Source of the DNA: Micromonospora sp. R77
Lineage (GTDB): Bacteria; Actinomycetota; Actinomycetes; Mycobacteriales; Micromonosporaceae
Direction of reading: 5' to 3'
Assembly: GCF_022747945.1 (NCBI RefSeq)
Contig: NZ_JALDST010000001.1
Span: 744,001 to 808,000 of the forward strand
DNA length: 64,000 nt
Shown here: positions 30,836 to 39,968 of the stretch, piece by piece
Layout: the number at the start of each line of letters is the position of its first letter
Numbering within the stretch: the first letter of the stretch is position 1
Notes under the pieces: generated by a model
What the model was told of the DNA's origin: nothing
What the model saw: the letters and a program-made list of their open reading frames with translations, nothing else
Databases searched by the model: none
Translations under genes and position numbers: made by a program

Positions 30836-30898
30836 CGTCGATCATGGGGTTGGCGGCACCGATGGAGATCCGCACCGCCGCCAACCCCATGATCGACG
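30836..30898. repeat. 22-bp perfect inverted repeat with CATGATCG-type ends
   Basis: Arms 30836-30857 and 30877-30898 are exact reverse complements, beginning CGTCGATCATGGGGTTGG, with a 19-base loop. It lies between the divergent rapZ and recQ promoters, so it is not a terminator for either. Ends resemble the palindromes at 34153-34205 and 34387-34456. Confidence 0.9.
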
Positions 30899-30951
30899 GA
30901 CTGGAGCGGGGGCGCGGGGCGGGAAGGAGGGGTGGTGTCGGGGGACGCTCG

Positions 30952-30957
30952 TAGACT
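30952..30957 (+). promoter_or_regulatory. recQ -10 element (leaderless)
   Basis: TAGACT at 30952-30957, six bases before the ATG at 30964. No ribosome site is present. Confidence 0.5.
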
Positions 30958-30963
30958 GCGCCA

Positions 30964-32811
30964 ATGGTCTCCCCCACCGATCTGCGGACCGAGGACGCCT
31001 CCGGGGTGCTCCGGCGGGTGTTCGGCTACGACGCGTTCCGCGGCTTCCAGCAGGAGGTCGTCGAGCACGTGGTGGCCGGCGGCGACGCGCTGGTGCTGAT
31101 GCCGACCGGTGGTGGCAAGTCGCTCTGCTACCAGATCCCCGCCCTGGTCCGGCCGGGTGTCGCGGTGGTCGTGTCGCCGCTGATCGCGCTCATGCAGGAC
31201 CAGGTCGACGCGCTCACCGCGGTCGGCGTCCGCGCCGGCTTCCTCAACTCGACGCAGGACCTCACGTCTCGGCGGCGGGTCGAGGCGGCGTACGTCGCCG
31301 GCGAGCTGGACCTGCTCTACCTGGCCCCCGAAGGGCTGGCCGTGCGGTCCACCCTCCAACTGCTCGAACGCGGCACCATCGCGCTCTTCGCGATCGACGA
31401 GGCGCACTGCGTGTCGCAGTGGGGGCACGACTTCCGCCCCGACTACCTCAACCTGTCGATGCTGCACGAGCGCTGGCCCGGCGTGCCGAGGATCGCGCTG
31501 ACCGCCACCGCGACCAGCGCCACCCGGTCGGAGATCGCCACCCGGCTCAACCTCACCGACGCCCGGCACTTCGTGGCCAGCTTCGACCGCCCCAACATCC
31601 AGTACCGGATCGTGCCCAAGCGGGAGCCGCGCAAGCAGCTGCTGAGCCTGCTCCGCGACGAGCACCCGGGCGACGCCGGCATCGTCTACTGCCTCTCCCG
31701 GGCCTCCGTGGACAAGACCGCCGAGTTCCTGGTGGCCAACGGCATCCCCGCGCTGCCCTACCACGCGGGCCTGGACGCGGCGACCCGCGCCGCCAACCAG
31801 CAGCGCTTCCTCCGCGAGGAAGGGCTGGTCATGGTGGCCACCATCGCCTTCGGGATGGGCATCGACAAGCCGGACGTACGCTTCGTCGCCCACCTCGACC
31901 TGCCGAAGTCGGTCGAGGGCTACTACCAGGAGACCGGCCGCGCCGGACGGGACGGCCTGCCGTCGACCGCCTGGCTGGCGTACGGGCTGCAGGACGTGGT
32001 GCAGCAGCGCAAGATGATCGAGACGTCGGAGGGCGACCTGGCCCACCGCCGCAATCTCGCCGCCCACCTGGACGCGATGCTCGCCCTCTGCGAGACGGTC
32101 CGCTGCCGGCGGGTGCAGCTGCTCGAATACTTCGGCGAGACCACCACGACGGCCTGCGGCAACTGCGACACCTGCCTGAGCCCGCCGGAGTCCTGGGACG
32201 GCACGGTCGCCGCGCAGAAACTCCTCTCCACCGTGTTCCGGCTCGACCGGGAGCGCAACCAGCGCTTCGGCGCGGGCCACTGCGTGGACATCCTGCTCGG
32301 CAAGCAGACCGACAAGATCACCCAGTACGGCCACGACAACCTCTCCACCTTCGGCATCGGCACGGACCTGCGCGAGACGGAGTGGCGCGGGGTGGTGCGC
32401 CAACTGCTGGCGGAGGGACTGCTCGCCGTCGAGGGCGACTACGGCACCCTGGCGTTGACCGAGGCCAGCGCCGAGGTGCTGGGCCGCCGTCGCACGGTGA
32501 CCATGCGCCGCGAGCCGGAGAAGGTGCCGTCCAGCCGGTCGGCGAAGCCCCGCGGCGCGGCCACCGTCGTCGCCGAGCTGGACCCGGCCGCCGGGTCGCT
32601 CTTCGAACGGCTGCGCGCCTGGCGGGCGGCGAGCGCCAAGGAGCAGGGCGTTCCCGCGTACGTGATCTTCCACGACGCCACCCTGCGGCAGATCGCCACC
32701 GACGCCCCCACCTCGCTGGCCGAGCTGTCCCGGATCAGCGGCGTCGGGGAGAACAAGCTCGCCAAGTACGGCGAGCAGATCCTCACCGTCCTCGCCGGCA
32801 ACGACGCCTGA
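30964..32811 (+). CDS. recQ: ATP-dependent DNA helicase RecQ
   Basis: A 615-residue 3'-5' helicase for DNA repair. Motif I is [13 protein letters not shown] and motif II is [18 protein letters not shown]. The motif VI region is [14 protein letters not shown]. The zinc-binding RQC cysteines include CGNCDTC, and an HRDC-like domain lies at the C-terminus ([17 protein letters not shown]). All domains are present. It is predicted leaderless, and stands alone between rapZ and the C39-like gene. Confidence 0.96.
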   Translation: MVSPTDLRTEDASGVLRRVFGYDAFRGFQQEVVEHVVAGGDALVLMPTGGGKSLCYQIPALVRPGVAVVVSPLIALMQDQVDALTAVGVRAGFLNSTQDLTSRRRVEAAYVAGELDLLYLAPEGLAVRSTLQLLERGTIALFAIDEAHCVSQWGHDFRPDYLNLSMLHERWPGVPRIALTATATSATRSEIATRLNLTDARHFVASFDRPNIQYRIVPKREPRKQLLSLLRDEHPGDAGIVYCLSRASVDKTAEFLVANGIPALPYHAGLDAATRAANQQRFLREEGLVMVATIAFGMGIDKPDVRFVAHLDLPKSVEGYYQETGRAGRDGLPSTAWLAYGLQDVVQQRKMIETSEGDLAHRRNLAAHLDAMLALCETVRCRRVQLLEYFGETTTTACGNCDTCLSPPESWDGTVAAQKLLSTVFRLDRERNQRFGAGHCVDILLGKQTDKITQYGHDNLSTFGIGTDLRETEWRGVVRQLLAEGLLAVEGDYGTLALTEASAEVLGRRRTVTMRREPEKVPSSRSAKPRGAATVVAELDPAAGSLFERLRAWRAASAKEQGVPAYVIFHDATLRQIATDAPTSLAELSRISGVGENKLAKYGEQILTVLAGNDA

Positions 32812-32820
32812 CCCGGACGA

Positions 32821-32854
32821 CGAAAGGGCCGACCCCGGGGGGTCGGCCCTTTCG
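32821..32854. terminator. Bidirectional terminator after recQ
   Basis: CGAAAGGGCCGACCCC (32821-32836) pairs perfectly with GGGGTCGGCCCTTTCG (32839-32854). The outer AAA/TTT gives a short T run on each strand. It lies between convergent recQ and the C39-like gene. Confidence 0.85.
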
Positions 32855-32869
32855 CGTGGTTGTCGCGGA

Positions 32870-33523
32870 TCAGGAGGAGTAGCCGCGGCTGGCGATCCAG
32901 TGGGCCAGCTCGTCGACGCTGATCCGGTAGGAGGCCTGGTCCGGGTTGGCGGAGTCGGCGATGGTCACGGTCTTGCCACCGTCGCGGTAGCCGACGACGC
33001 TGATGTAGTGCCCGCCCTCGAAGGAGTGGGTGGTGCCGTCGGTGTCGGTGGCGGTGCCGGCGATGTTGGCGACCACGGCCCGGCCGTCGTCCACGGCCCG
33101 GACGACGTCGGCGCGCAGCTGCTCGACGCGCTTGCCGTCGACCTTGTCGGCCGGGATCTCGGTGCTGTGGTACGCGTTGCGGCCGGTCTCCTTGTTCAGC
33201 ACCGGGGTGATGTCGTTGATCGAGTTGGTGCCGTCCTCGGTGGTGCCCATCTCCTTGGCCATGGCGTCGACGTCGATGGCCTTGCCCTGCACGGACAGGG
33301 CGTTACGGGTGGCGGCGGGGCCGCAGTAGTAGAAGTTGGGCTGGGCCTCGTAGCGGACGTTCAGCTCCCGCTCGCCGTGACCCTTGCGGTCGGTGGTCAC
33401 CGACGACGCGGCCTTCTCGGCGGGGGTGGCCTGGGCGGCGATGGCGGGTCCGGCGATGCCACCGGCGGTGGCGGCGATACCGGCAGCGGTCAGCACGGTC
33501 TTGCGCAGCAGAGTGGTAGCCAT
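32870..33523 (-). CDS. Secreted C39-like papain-fold cysteine peptidase
   Basis: A 217-residue protein with a signal peptide (MATTLLRKTVLTAAGIAATA, cleavage after about residue 32) and a C39-like domain. The catalytic cysteine is in NFYYCGPAATRNAL, the histidine in GGHYISVVGYRD, and an Asp/Asn follows in ADSANPDQ. Standalone secreted C39-like proteins are common in actinobacteria; unlike bacteriocin-exporter peptidases they have no transporter here, so the substrate is unknown. GGAAGG lies 11 bases before the ATG at 33523. The long upstream region holds palindromes and repeated hairpin units, suggesting elaborate control. Confidence 0.85.
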   Translation of the reverse strand: MATTLLRKTVLTAAGIAATAGGIAGPAIAAQATPAEKAASSVTTDRKGHGERELNVRYEAQPNFYYCGPAATRNALSVQGKAIDVDAMAKEMGTTEDGTNSINDITPVLNKETGRNAYHSTEIPADKVDGKRVEQLRADVVRAVDDGRAVVANIAGTATDTDGTTHSFEGGHYISVVGYRDGGKTVTIADSANPDQASYRISVDELAHWIASRGYSS

Positions 33524-33586
33524 GATCAGATCACGCCTTCCATTCGGGGGTGTGCGGCGCGGGCGCAGGGGGGTGCGGTCGTGCCG

Positions 33587-33598
33587 CGAAAGCTTTCG
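33587..33598. promoter_or_regulatory. Palindrome CGAAAGCTTTCG upstream of the C39-like gene
   Basis: A perfect 12-bp palindrome 64 bases upstream of the start. The left flank TGCCGCGAAA recurs at 33627-33636, 44 bases further upstream. The arrangement resembles an operator with an auxiliary half site. Confidence 0.45.
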
Positions 33599-33690
33599 GG
33601 GGATGCACGGCACCCGCACGGGGGCATGCCGCGAAAAGGGGGAAAGTCCGGGGGCGTCCGGCGGTCGTGGTCGACCTGCTCGGCGGCCCG

Positions 33691-33872
33691 GGGATGTAAC
33701 GACCGGCGGCGGGGAGTCATTCCCTCGGCCGTACCGGCTCGGGACCCGGTGTGCGCGGTCCGGGGGATGTAACAGCGGTCGGCGGCCGGCCATTCCGGCC
33801 GGGTCTCCCTCGGCCTTGGAGCCGACCGGCTCACCGTTCTCGATCCGGTCATTTCGACCGGGCTTCCTCGGC
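33691..33872 (-). promoter_or_regulatory. Array of repeated hairpin units upstream of the C39-like gene
   Basis: On the minus strand GCCGAGG occurs three times (ending at plus positions near 33872, 33814 and 33729). In two copies it is followed within a few bases by a hairpin with a five-base loop: CCGGTC/GACCGG (33845-33861) and CCGGCC/GGCCGG (33786-33802). The stem differs by a compensated base pair and the loop varies only slightly (plus strand ATTTC versus ATTCC). A GTTACATCCCC box follows the second and third copies (33691-33700, 33764-33773 on the plus strand). It could be a structured leader or an operator array. It does not resemble the c-di-AMP riboswitch consensus as I know it. Confidence 0.5.
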
Positions 33873-34152
33873 TCGGGGCCGGGATGCCGCGCGGTCTGCC
33901 ATGTTCAACGACCCGGCCCCCGGCATGATTCCGCCTGGCGGGTGGCCCGACCACGGGACGCCCGGCATCAACGACGCAACCGCCCCACCGACCCCGAACC
34001 CCCAACTCCCCAATCGGACAATCCACGCATCTGCCCCGTCGAGACCATCCCGCCGACGCGGCACCCCACCCGCCCGGGCTCGCACCCTGCGCGGTCCGGA
34101 GAGGCTGGTGTCACGGGCCGCACCGCCCTGAGAGCAGCGAGGCGGAGCGGTC

Positions 34153-34205
34153 GGTGGAACGTCATGGAGGTCACCGAGGCCCGGAAACCTCCATGACGTC
34201 CCACC
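34153..34205. repeat. 19-bp inverted repeat (one mismatch) with TCATGGAGG core
   Basis: GGTGGAACGTCATGGAGGT (34153-34171) pairs with 34187-34205 with a single mismatch and a 15-base loop. It belongs, by its core, with the palindromes at 30836-30898 and 34387-34456. Confidence 0.85.
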
Positions 34206-34386
34206 GAGGGTCCCGCCTCCAGCCAGCAGCCCGACATTCCTCGCACCACAGCCGCGAGCGACTCACCGACCCGTACCGCAGATCGGCACGCGCCACCCCA
34301 GGCAGGGGGATCGTCTGCACCGACGCACCCCGCCCCAACCCGCACCGACCAGGACCCGGCCACCCGGCCCCCGCCCCCTCCCGCGC

Positions 34387-34456
34387 CGATCATGGAGGAG
34401 TGGCGCCCGAGAAAGGGCTTTCATGGCTTCCGTTCACCACCACAACTCCATGATCG
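34387..34456. repeat. Composite palindrome with CGATCATGGAG ends
   Basis: CGATCATGGAG (34387-34397) and CTCCATGATCG (34446-34456) are exact reverse complements. A 2x2 internal loop and a GTGG/CCAC stem continue inward, and a small GCCC/GGGC hairpin sits in the loop. It is intergenic. Confidence 0.75.
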
Positions 34457-34582
34457 CCGCGAATCCGGACCGCAGGGACTGCCACCGCGGGCACGGGCAC
34501 GGAGGCACGAAGGGTTCACGATGCGCCGGCCTGTGGGCCCTCCGTCGGCCACCGAGGGCTGGCGGGACGGCGGGCGCGGGTG

Positions 34583-36526
34583 TCAGGGGTGCGGCGGGGT
34601 GGCGGTGGCGGGGTCTTCGAGGGCGGCGAGGATGGCCTCGGCGGTCCGTTTGCCCACGCCGGGAACCTCGGTGATCTCCTCGACGGTGGCGGCGGAGAGG
34701 CGCTTGAGGGAGCCGAAGTGCCGCAGCAGCGCCTTGCGGCGTACCTCACCGAGGCCGGGGACGTTGTCCAGCGCCGACTCGGTCATCCGCTTGGAGCGGC
34801 GCTGCCGGTGGAAGGTGATGGCGAACCGGTGGGCCTCGTCGCGTACCCGTTGAAGCAGGTAGAGCCCCTCGGAGGTGCGGGGCAGGATGACCGGGAACTC
34901 GTCGTCGGGGAGCCAGACCTCCTCCAGCCGCTTGGCCAGTCCGCAGAGCGCCACGTCGTCGATGCCCAGCTCGGCGAGGGCCTGGGCGGCGGCGGCCACC
35001 TGCGGCGCGCCGCCGTCGACCACCACCAGCTGTGGCGGGTACGCGAACTTGCGGGGCCGCCCGGTGGTCGGGTCGATGCCGGGCCGGTCGGGGTCGCCGG
35101 CGGTCTCCTCGCCGATCTCGCCGCTCTCGGCCCGGGCGTCCAGATAGCGGGCGAACCGTCGGCGCAGCACCTCGTGCATGGCGGAGAGGTCGTCGGTGGC
35201 GCCCCGGACGATGAACCGGCGGTATTCGCTCTTGCGCGGCAGCCCGTCCTCGAAGACGACCATGCTGGCCACCACGTCGGTGCCCTGGATCTGGGAGACG
35301 TCGAAACACTCGATGCGCAGCGGTGACGTCCGCATGCCGAGCGCGTCGCTGATCTCGTCGAGCGCCTTGCTGCGGGTGGTCAGGTCGCCGGCCCGCTTGA
35401 GCTTGTGGCGGGCGAGGGCGTCCTTCGCGTTGCGTGCCACCGTCTCCATCAGCGACTTCTTGTCGCCGCGCTGCGGCACCCGCAGCGACACCCGGCTGCC
35501 CCGGTGGGCGGAGAGCCAGTCGGTGAGCGCCTCGGCGTCCGCGGGCAGTTCGGGGACGAGCAGTTCCCGGGGCACGTCGCCCTCGCCCTGCTCGTCGCCG
35601 TACACCTGGGTGCAGAAGTGGTGCACCAGGTCGCCGGTGGTGAGGTCCTCGGTCTTCTCCACCACCCAGCCACGCTGGCCGCGGATACGCCCGTCGCGGA
35701 CGTGGAAGACCTGGACGGCGGCCTCCAGCGGGTCGTCGGCGAAGGCGACCACGTCGGCGTCGGTGCCGTCGCCGAGCACCACGGTCTGCTTCTCCATCGC
35801 CCGGCGCAGCGCCGCGACGTCGTCGCGCAGCCGGGCGGCCCGCTCGAACTCCAACTCCTCGCTGGCCTGGATCATCTCCCGTTCCAGCTTGCGGACCATG
35901 GTGTCGGTGCGGCCGGCCATGAAGTCGCAGAAGTCGTCGACGATCTCCCGGTGCCGGGCTGCGGAGACGGTGCCGACGCAGGGCGCGGAGCACTTGCCGA
36001 TGTAACCCAGCAGGCAGGGGCGGCCGACCTGGGCGGCCCGCTTGAACACCCCGGAGGAGCAGGTCCGCGCCGGGAAGACGCGCAGCAGCAGGTCGAGCGT
36101 CTCGCGGATCGCCCAGGCGTGCGAGTACGGCCCGAAATAGCGCACCCCCTTGCGCTTGGCGCCCCGCATCACCTGGAGCCGCGGGTACTCCTCGTCGAGG
36201 GTGACCGCCAGGTACGGGTACGACTTGTCGTCGCGGTAGCGGACGTTGAACCGGGGGTCGTACTGCTTGATCCAGGTGTATTCGAGCTGGAGCGCCTCGA
36301 CCTCGGTGCCGACGGTGACCCAGTCGACCGACTCGGCGGTGGTGACCATCTGCTGGGTGCGCTGGTGCAGCCCCCACAGGTCGGCGAAGTAGGAGTTGAG
36401 CCGGCTGCGGAGGTTCTTCGCCTTGCCGACGTAGATCACCCGGCCGGTGCCGTCGCGGAACCGGTAGACCCCCGGTGACTCGGGGATGGTGCCGGGCGCG
36501 GGACGGTAGGTCGAGGGATCAGCCAC
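34583..36526 (-). CDS. uvrC: Excinuclease ABC subunit C
   Basis: A 647-residue nucleotide-excision repair nuclease. The N-terminal GIY-YIG domain ([20 protein letters not shown]) makes the 3' cut. Next come a cysteine cluster ([13 protein letters not shown]) and a UVR motif. The RNase H-like domain ([20 protein letters not shown]) makes the 5' cut, and tandem helix-hairpin-helix motifs ([26 protein letters not shown]) end the protein. The GTG at 36526 lies 7 nt after TAATCT (leaderless). In many actinobacteria uvrC directly precedes rapZ; here recQ and the C39-like gene intervene. Confidence 0.96.
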   Translation of the reverse strand: MADPSTYRPAPGTIPESPGVYRFRDGTGRVIYVGKAKNLRSRLNSYFADLWGLHQRTQQMVTTAESVDWVTVGTEVEALQLEYTWIKQYDPRFNVRYRDDKSYPYLAVTLDEEYPRLQVMRGAKRKGVRYFGPYSHAWAIRETLDLLLRVFPARTCSSGVFKRAAQVGRPCLLGYIGKCSAPCVGTVSAARHREIVDDFCDFMAGRTDTMVRKLEREMIQASEELEFERAARLRDDVAALRRAMEKQTVVLGDGTDADVVAFADDPLEAAVQVFHVRDGRIRGQRGWVVEKTEDLTTGDLVHHFCTQVYGDEQGEGDVPRELLVPELPADAEALTDWLSAHRGSRVSLRVPQRGDKKSLMETVARNAKDALARHKLKRAGDLTTRSKALDEISDALGMRTSPLRIECFDVSQIQGTDVVASMVVFEDGLPRKSEYRRFIVRGATDDLSAMHEVLRRRFARYLDARAESGEIGEETAGDPDRPGIDPTTGRPRKFAYPPQLVVVDGGAPQVAAAAQALAELGIDDVALCGLAKRLEEVWLPDDEFPVILPRTSEGLYLLQRVRDEAHRFAITFHRQRRSKRMTESALDNVPGLGEVRRKALLRHFGSLKRLSAATVEEITEVPGVGKRTAEAILAALEDPATATPPHP

Positions 36527-36533
36527 GGCTCCG

Positions 36534-36539
36534 AGATTA
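36534..36539 (-). promoter_or_regulatory. uvrC -10 element (leaderless)
   Basis: On the minus strand TAATCT (36539-36534), then CGGAGCC, then the GTG start. No LexA box was seen nearby. Confidence 0.5.
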
Positions 36540-36694
36540 GCCGCTGCGCCCGACACTCCCGGCGACGCCGAGCTGCCCGGTCGCCCCCGGCAAACCGCGA
36601 GCATCGACCACTTCCAATGCGATGCCGATCGACGTTACCATCCGGTATCCGAATGTTCTTCGTGTAATGATCCCCATCCCCCGCGGAGGATCAC

Positions 36695-39600
36695 ATGCAC
36701 CGTCCCCCCACCGTCCCCCGTCGACTCCTCGCCGGTCTCACCGCCGGCCTCCTCGTCGCCGCCGGCCTGGTCACGTCCCCGACCGCGCCGGCCGCGGCGG
36801 CCACCCCCACCGCCGGCCTCTTCGCCCCCGGCGACCACTGCCTCGGCGAGTGCGGCGACATCCTGCCGCCCGGCCAGAACGGCAACGCCACGCTCGTCGA
36901 CATCCTCGGCAACCAGACCCTCGGTACCCTGCCCCGGCACTCCGCCGACCAGCTCGGCCGCTACGCCGACCTGGTCTACGGGTACGCCGGACTGCGGCCG
37001 GAGCAGATCGGCACGTTCTTCGCCGACGCGTCGTTCGGCGTACCACCCACCCAGGTCGAGCGGGACTACTCCCCCCGCGCCGACGTACGGATCGTGCGGG
37101 ACCGGGCCACCGGCGTGCCGCACGTCACCGGCACCACCCGCGGCGGCACCATGTTCGGCGCCGGGTACGCCGGTGCCGAGGACCGCCTGTTCACCATGGA
37201 CCTGCTGCGGCACGTCGGCCGGGGCACGCTCACCCCGTTCGCCGGCGGCGCCCCCGGCAACCGGGCGCTGGAACAGAGCGTCTGGCGCAACTCGCCCTAC
37301 ACCGAGGACGACCTGCGCGCCCAGGTCGAGGCGTTGCGCACCAAGGGACCGCGCGGCGAGCAGCTCTACGCCGACGTCCAGGAGTACATCGCCGGCATCA
37401 ACGCCTACATCGGCGTCTGCATGGCGAACCGCAACTGCCCCGGCGAGTACGTGCTCACCGGGCACCTCGACGCGGTCACCAACGCCGGCGGCCCGGAGCC
37501 GTTCCGGCTGACCGACCTGATCGCCATCGCCGGCGTGGTCGGCGGCCTCTTCGGCGGCGGTGGCGGCAACGAGCTGCAGTCGGCGCTGGTCCGGATCGCG
37601 GCCCGGGCCCGGTACGGCACGGTCGCGGGCGACCAGGTGTGGACCGCGTTCCGGGGCCGCAACGACCCCGAGGCGGTGCTCACCCTGCACGACGGGCAGC
37701 GCTTCCCGTACGGCGACGCGCCCGCCGACGCGGCCGGCGTGGTGCTGCCGGACGCCGGCTCGACCCGACCCGAACCGGTGGTCACCGACCCGACCGGTTC
37801 GGCCGGCAGCACCGCCGCCACCGGCTCCTCCGAGCTGGCCGCCGCGCTGTCCGGACTGACCATCTCCCCGCAGCACCGGGGCATGTCGAACGCGGTCGTG
37901 GTCAGCGCCGCGCACTCGGCCACCGGCCACCCGGTGGCCGTGTTCGGCCCGCAGACCGGCTACTTCTCCCCGCAGCTGCTCATGGTGCAGGAGCTGCAGG
38001 GGCCGGGGATCAGCGCCCGGGGTGCCGCGTTCGCCGGGCTCAACCTCTATGTGCTGCTCGGCCGGGGCCAGGACTACGCGTGGAGCGCCACCTCCTCGGT
38101 GCACGACATCACCGACACGTACGCGCTGCCGCTCTGCACCACCGACGGCAGCGCGCCGACCCTGGCCAGCGACCACTACCGCTACCGGGGCGCCTGCCTG
38201 CCGATGGAGCGGCTCGCGCACGTCAACACGTGGAGCCCCACCGTCGCCGACAGCACGCCGGCCGGGTCGTACCGGCTGGTCGCCTGGCGCACGAAGCTGG
38301 GGCTGGTGGCCTGGCGGGGCACGGTGGGCGGCCAGCCGCACGCGTTCACCCAGCTCCGCTCGACCTACCGGCACGAGGCCGACTCGGCGATCGGCTTCCA
38401 GCTGTTCAACGACCCGACGCAGATGGGGTCGGCGGACGCCTTCTTCACCGCGGCGAACAGCGTCGACTACGCGTTCAACTGGTTCTATGTGAACGCCACC
38501 CAGGCGGGCTACTTCAACTCCGGGCGCAACCCGCTGCGCGCCGCCGGGTCCGACCCGAACCTGCCGATGCGGGCCGAGCCGGCGTACGAGTGGCAGGGCT
38601 ACGACCCGGCCACCAACACCGCCGCGTACGCCCCGCTGTCGGCGCACCCGCACTCGACCGACCAGGACTACTACGTCAGCTGGAACAACAAGCAGGCCGC
38701 CGACTTCGGCGCGGCGGACGGCAACTTCAGCTTCGGCGCGGTGCACCGGGCGAACCTGTTGGACCGACCGGTGCGCGACGCGCTGGCGGCCGGCCGTACC
38801 TTCGACCGGGCCTCGCTGGCGTCGCTGGTGGAACGGGCCGGCCTGACCGACCTGCGCGGCGCCGAGGTGCTCGACGAGCTGATCCGGGTGCTGGAGAGCC
38901 AACCGGTCACCGACCCGGCGCTGGCCACCGAGGTCAGCCGCCTGAAGGCCTGGCGGCAGGCCGGCGCGCTGCGGGTGGAGACCGCCAAGGGTTCGAAGGT
39001 CTACCAGCACGCCGACGCGATCCGCACCTTCGACGCCTGGTGGCCGCTGCTGGTCCGGGGCATGTTCGCCGCCCCGCTCGGCACCGACCTCTATCAGTCG
39101 CTGGTCAACGCCCTCCAGGTCAACGAGTCACCCTCCGGCCACCAGCAGGGCGACGTGTCCGACCTGCCCGGCTCGGCCAACGAGACCCAGGCGCACAAGG
39201 GCTCGTCGTTCCAGTACGGCTGGTGGGGCTGGGTCGACAAGGACCTGCGGACGGTGCTCGGCGACCCGGTCCGGGGCGGGCTGGGCCGCACCTACTGCGG
39301 CGGCGGCGACCTGACCGGCTGCCGGCAGATCCTGCTGGACACCCTGCGCAGCGCGGCGGCCACCCCGGCCGGCGAGGTCTATCCCGGTGACGCCTCCTGC
39401 GCCGCGGGCGACCAGTGGTGCGCCGACGCGATCGTCCAGTCGCCGCTGGGCGGCATCAGGCACGCCACCATCGCCTGGCAGAACCGGCCCACCTACCAGC
39501 AGGTCGTCTCGTTCCCGGCGAAGCGCGGCGACGACCTGTCCAACCTGGCCGCCGGTCGGCCGGTGACCGCGTCCAGCAGCCAGTTCCTGCTCAGCCCCGG

Positions 39601-39922
39601 CAAGGCCGTCGACGGGGACCTGGGCACCCGTTGGAGCAGCTCCTGGTCCGACGACCAGTGGCTCACCGTGGACCTCGGGTCGACCCGCGCGGTCGGCCGG
39701 GTGGCGCTCGCCTGGGAGGCGGCGTACGCGCGGTCGTACCGGATCGAGGTCTCCAACGACGGGACGACCTGGCGTCCGGTCTGGTCGACCACGACCGGCG
39801 ACGGCGGCACCGACGTGGCGGCCTTCCCGGCGACCACCGCGCGGTACGTCCGGATGCACGGCCTGACCCGCGCCACCTCATACGGCTTCTCCCTCTGGGA
39901 GATGGCCGTATACGCGCAGTGA
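36695..39922 (+). CDS. Secreted penicillin-acylase-family amidase with C-terminal discoidin (F5/8 type C) domain
   Basis: A 1075-residue Ntn-hydrolase precursor. The signal peptide is residues 1 to about 36 (ending APAAAA). An alpha-chain region with FGAGYAGAEDRLFTMDLLRH is followed by a linker and the predicted autoprocessing serine Ser398 in HRGMSNAVVVSAAHSA. The beta chain includes QDYAWSATSSVHDITDTY. From about 949 a discoidin domain follows (AVDGDLGTRWSSSWSDDQWL, RYVRMHGL), likely binding glycans at the cell surface. Family members cleave penicillins, acyl-homoserine lactones or other acyl amides; the substrate is not evident. GGAGG lies five bases before the ATG. Confidence 0.9.
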   Translation: MHRPPTVPRRLLAGLTAGLLVAAGLVTSPTAPAAAATPTAGLFAPGDHCLGECGDILPPGQNGNATLVDILGNQTLGTLPRHSADQLGRYADLVYGYAGLRPEQIGTFFADASFGVPPTQVERDYSPRADVRIVRDRATGVPHVTGTTRGGTMFGAGYAGAEDRLFTMDLLRHVGRGTLTPFAGGAPGNRALEQSVWRNSPYTEDDLRAQVEALRTKGPRGEQLYADVQEYIAGINAYIGVCMANRNCPGEYVLTGHLDAVTNAGGPEPFRLTDLIAIAGVVGGLFGGGGGNELQSALVRIAARARYGTVAGDQVWTAFRGRNDPEAVLTLHDGQRFPYGDAPADAAGVVLPDAGSTRPEPVVTDPTGSAGSTAATGSSELAAALSGLTISPQHRGMSNAVVVSAAHSATGHPVAVFGPQTGYFSPQLLMVQELQGPGISARGAAFAGLNLYVLLGRGQDYAWSATSSVHDITDTYALPLCTTDGSAPTLASDHYRYRGACLPMERLAHVNTWSPTVADSTPAGSYRLVAWRTKLGLVAWRGTVGGQPHAFTQLRSTYRHEADSAIGFQLFNDPTQMGSADAFFTAANSVDYAFNWFYVNATQAGYFNSGRNPLRAAGSDPNLPMRAEPAYEWQGYDPATNTAAYAPLSAHPHSTDQDYYVSWNNKQAADFGAADGNFSFGAVHRANLLDRPVRDALAAGRTFDRASLASLVERAGLTDLRGAEVLDELIRVLESQPVTDPALATEVSRLKAWRQAGALRVETAKGSKVYQHADAIRTFDAWWPLLVRGMFAAPLGTDLYQSLVNALQVNESPSGHQQGDVSDLPGSANETQAHKGSSFQYGWWGWVDKDLRTVLGDPVRGGLGRTYCGGGDLTGCRQILLDTLRSAAATPAGEVYPGDASCAAGDQWCADAIVQSPLGGIRHATIAWQNRPTYQQVVSFPAKRGDDLSNLAAGRPVTASSSQFLLSPGKAVDGDLGTRWSSSWSDDQWLTVDLGSTRAVGRVALAWEAAYARSYRIEVSNDGTTWRPVWSTTTGDGGTDVAAFPATTARYVRMHGLTRATSYGFSLWEMAVYAQ

Positions 39923-39927
39923 CCGGC

Positions 39928-39962
39928 CCCGGCCGGCGCGGAGAAACCCCGCGCCGGCCGGG
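39928..39962. terminator. Bidirectional hairpin terminator
   Basis: CCCGGCCGGCGCGG (39928-39941) pairs perfectly with 39949-39962 around the loop AGAAACC. It lies between convergent penicillin acylase and Rieske genes. Confidence 0.8.
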
Positions 39963-39968
39963 CACGGG

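Larger units (their letters stand above)
33524..34582. other. About 1 kb without a supported gene
   Basis: Between the C39-like gene and uvrC. Open frames here have no recognisable motifs and are Arg/Pro-rich. The left 350 bases hold the regulatory elements of the C39-like gene; the right part holds two long palindromes (34153-34205 and 34387-34456). Confidence 0.6.

Noticed and set aside
33587..33872. c-di-AMP (ydaO) riboswitch before a cell-wall-type secreted gene
   Set aside because: The conserved core blocks of that riboswitch as I know them are not present; only the gene context was suggestive.
33384..34196. 270-codon plus-strand frame and 166-codon minus-strand frame in the 1-kb gap
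   Set aside because: Arg/Pro-rich composition, no ribosome site or family motif, and overlap with palindromes and the C39-like gene.
36527..36694. LexA/SOS box upstream of uvrC (also checked before uvrA and recQ)
   Set aside because: No sequence resembling the actinobacterial box TCGAACNNNNGTTCGA was seen in these upstream regions.
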